From: SHLQ01 sp964441145
GTDB taxonomy: Bacteria > Actinomycetota > Acidimicrobiia > Acidimicrobiales > SHLQ01
Reading direction: 5' to 3'
DNA: 12,529 nucleotides
NCBI GenBank assembly: GCA_964441145.1
Contig: CAYTUB010000084.1
Location: forward strand, 1 to 12,529
The notes under the pieces were generated by a model. That model was given only the letters and a program-made list of their open reading frames with translations. It had not been told where the DNA came from and made no database searches. The translations under genes were made by a program, and so were the position numbers. Shown piece after piece: positions 12,224-12,529 of this stretch (the stretch's first letter is position 1; every line of letters starts with the position of its first letter).

Positions 12224-12529
12224 GATGACGCTCCTACCGGTTCGCCAGCTTCAGTCGTTCCCGGATCATCGACGGCACCGGCCGACGTATCCGCGGTGAG
12301 TAACAAGTCGGGGTCGATGCCGAGTGCAACCTGTAGCTGCTGGGCGTCGAGGTCGCCGACCGAACTCGACTTCGGCAGCACCATGTTTGCGATCTGTCGC
12401 TTGCCCGCAACGACTTCTTCGACTCGTTCGTCGACGGTTCCCGGGCACACCAGGCGGTGCGCAATAACGGTCTTGGTCTGGCCAATACGCCACGCCCGAT
12501 CTCGAGCCTGATCCTCGACCGCAGGGTTC
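12220..12529 (-). CDS. SNF2/Rad54-family helicase, C-terminal end (5' part outside the window)
   Basis: The frame is open from the right edge of the window (first complete codon at 12528) to the TGA at 12220-12222, giving 102 residues. It begins with the SNF2 helicase motif VI, NPAVEDQARDRAWRIGQ, followed by TKTVIAHRLVCPGTVDERV, the classic end of the second RecA-like domain in SNF2/Rad54-type DNA translocases. A helical GKRQIANMVL segment and a short tail (DAQQLQVALGIDPDLLL) close the protein. Such ATPases move along double-stranded DNA and remodel protein-DNA complexes. The ATPase domain and any N-terminal accessory domains lie beyond the window. The stop overlaps the start of the small charged protein gene by 4 bases (GTGA). 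Confidence 0.92.
   Translation of the reverse strand, partial: NPAVEDQARDRAWRIGQTKTVIAHRLVCPGTVDERVEEVVAGKRQIANMVLPKSSSVGDLDAQQLQVALGIDPDLLLTADTSAGAVDDPGTTEAGEPVGASS

Overview
The window is high-GC (roughly 60% by eye) bacterial DNA with dense coding, frequent GTG starts, Sec/Tat/lipoprotein export signals and an ECF sigma/anti-sigma pair. This fits an actinobacterium. The style of the secreted proteins (Ser/Thr-rich linkers after the lipobox, DUF1996 plus RTX repeats) suggests Acidimicrobiia (Ilumatobacter-like). That placement is an inference and no marker gene in the window proves it.

Layout. Positions 1-917 (+) hold the C-terminal part of a sarcosine/dimethylglycine dehydrogenase-type FAD oxidoreductase (its folate-binding GcvT-like part), followed by a complete short-chain dehydrogenase (956-1708, +). 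On the minus strand come a secreted protein combining RTX nonapeptide repeats with a DUF1996 domain (1733-3496) and an alpha/beta-hydrolase-like protein (3621-4277). A Tat-type exported protein (4368-4970, +) is divergent from the hydrolase. From 4980 to 11808 lies the most interesting block: lipoprotein A (4980-6374, -), lipoprotein B (6555-7970, -), a membrane-anchored anti-sigma factor (8081-8956, -) translationally coupled to an ECF sigma factor (8953-9516, -), and a divergently transcribed large lipoprotein C (9694-11808, +). The right edge holds a small protein with a basic N-terminus and acidic tail (11813-12223, -), coupled to the C-terminal end of an SNF2-family helicase (12220 to beyond 12529, -).

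The central block looks like one dedicated cell-surface system. The two small lipoproteins each carry two copies, and the large one three copies, of a ~170-residue extracytoplasmic domain that I cannot assign to a named family. The anti-sigma ectodomain appears to be an eighth, divergent copy. It shares a C-x5-C motif with the last domain of lipoprotein C, while five other copies share a widely spaced cysteine pair (86-90 residues). A bipartite motif (CCGTCGCGG-N5-TGGATTT on the + strand) lies upstream of both the sigma operon and lipoprotein B. Its core, CCGCGACGG followed by ATT, also lies upstream of lipoprotein C. I saw the core nowhere else in the window. The working model is an ECF sigma regulon in which the membrane anti-sigma factor and the surface lipoproteins use homologous domains to sense or buffer the same envelope signal. 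Gene content, domain resemblance and shared motif come from the sequence. The signal and mechanism are inference.

No tRNA, rRNA, CRISPR array, insertion sequence or integrase was seen. No gene-free stretch exceeds about 180 bases.
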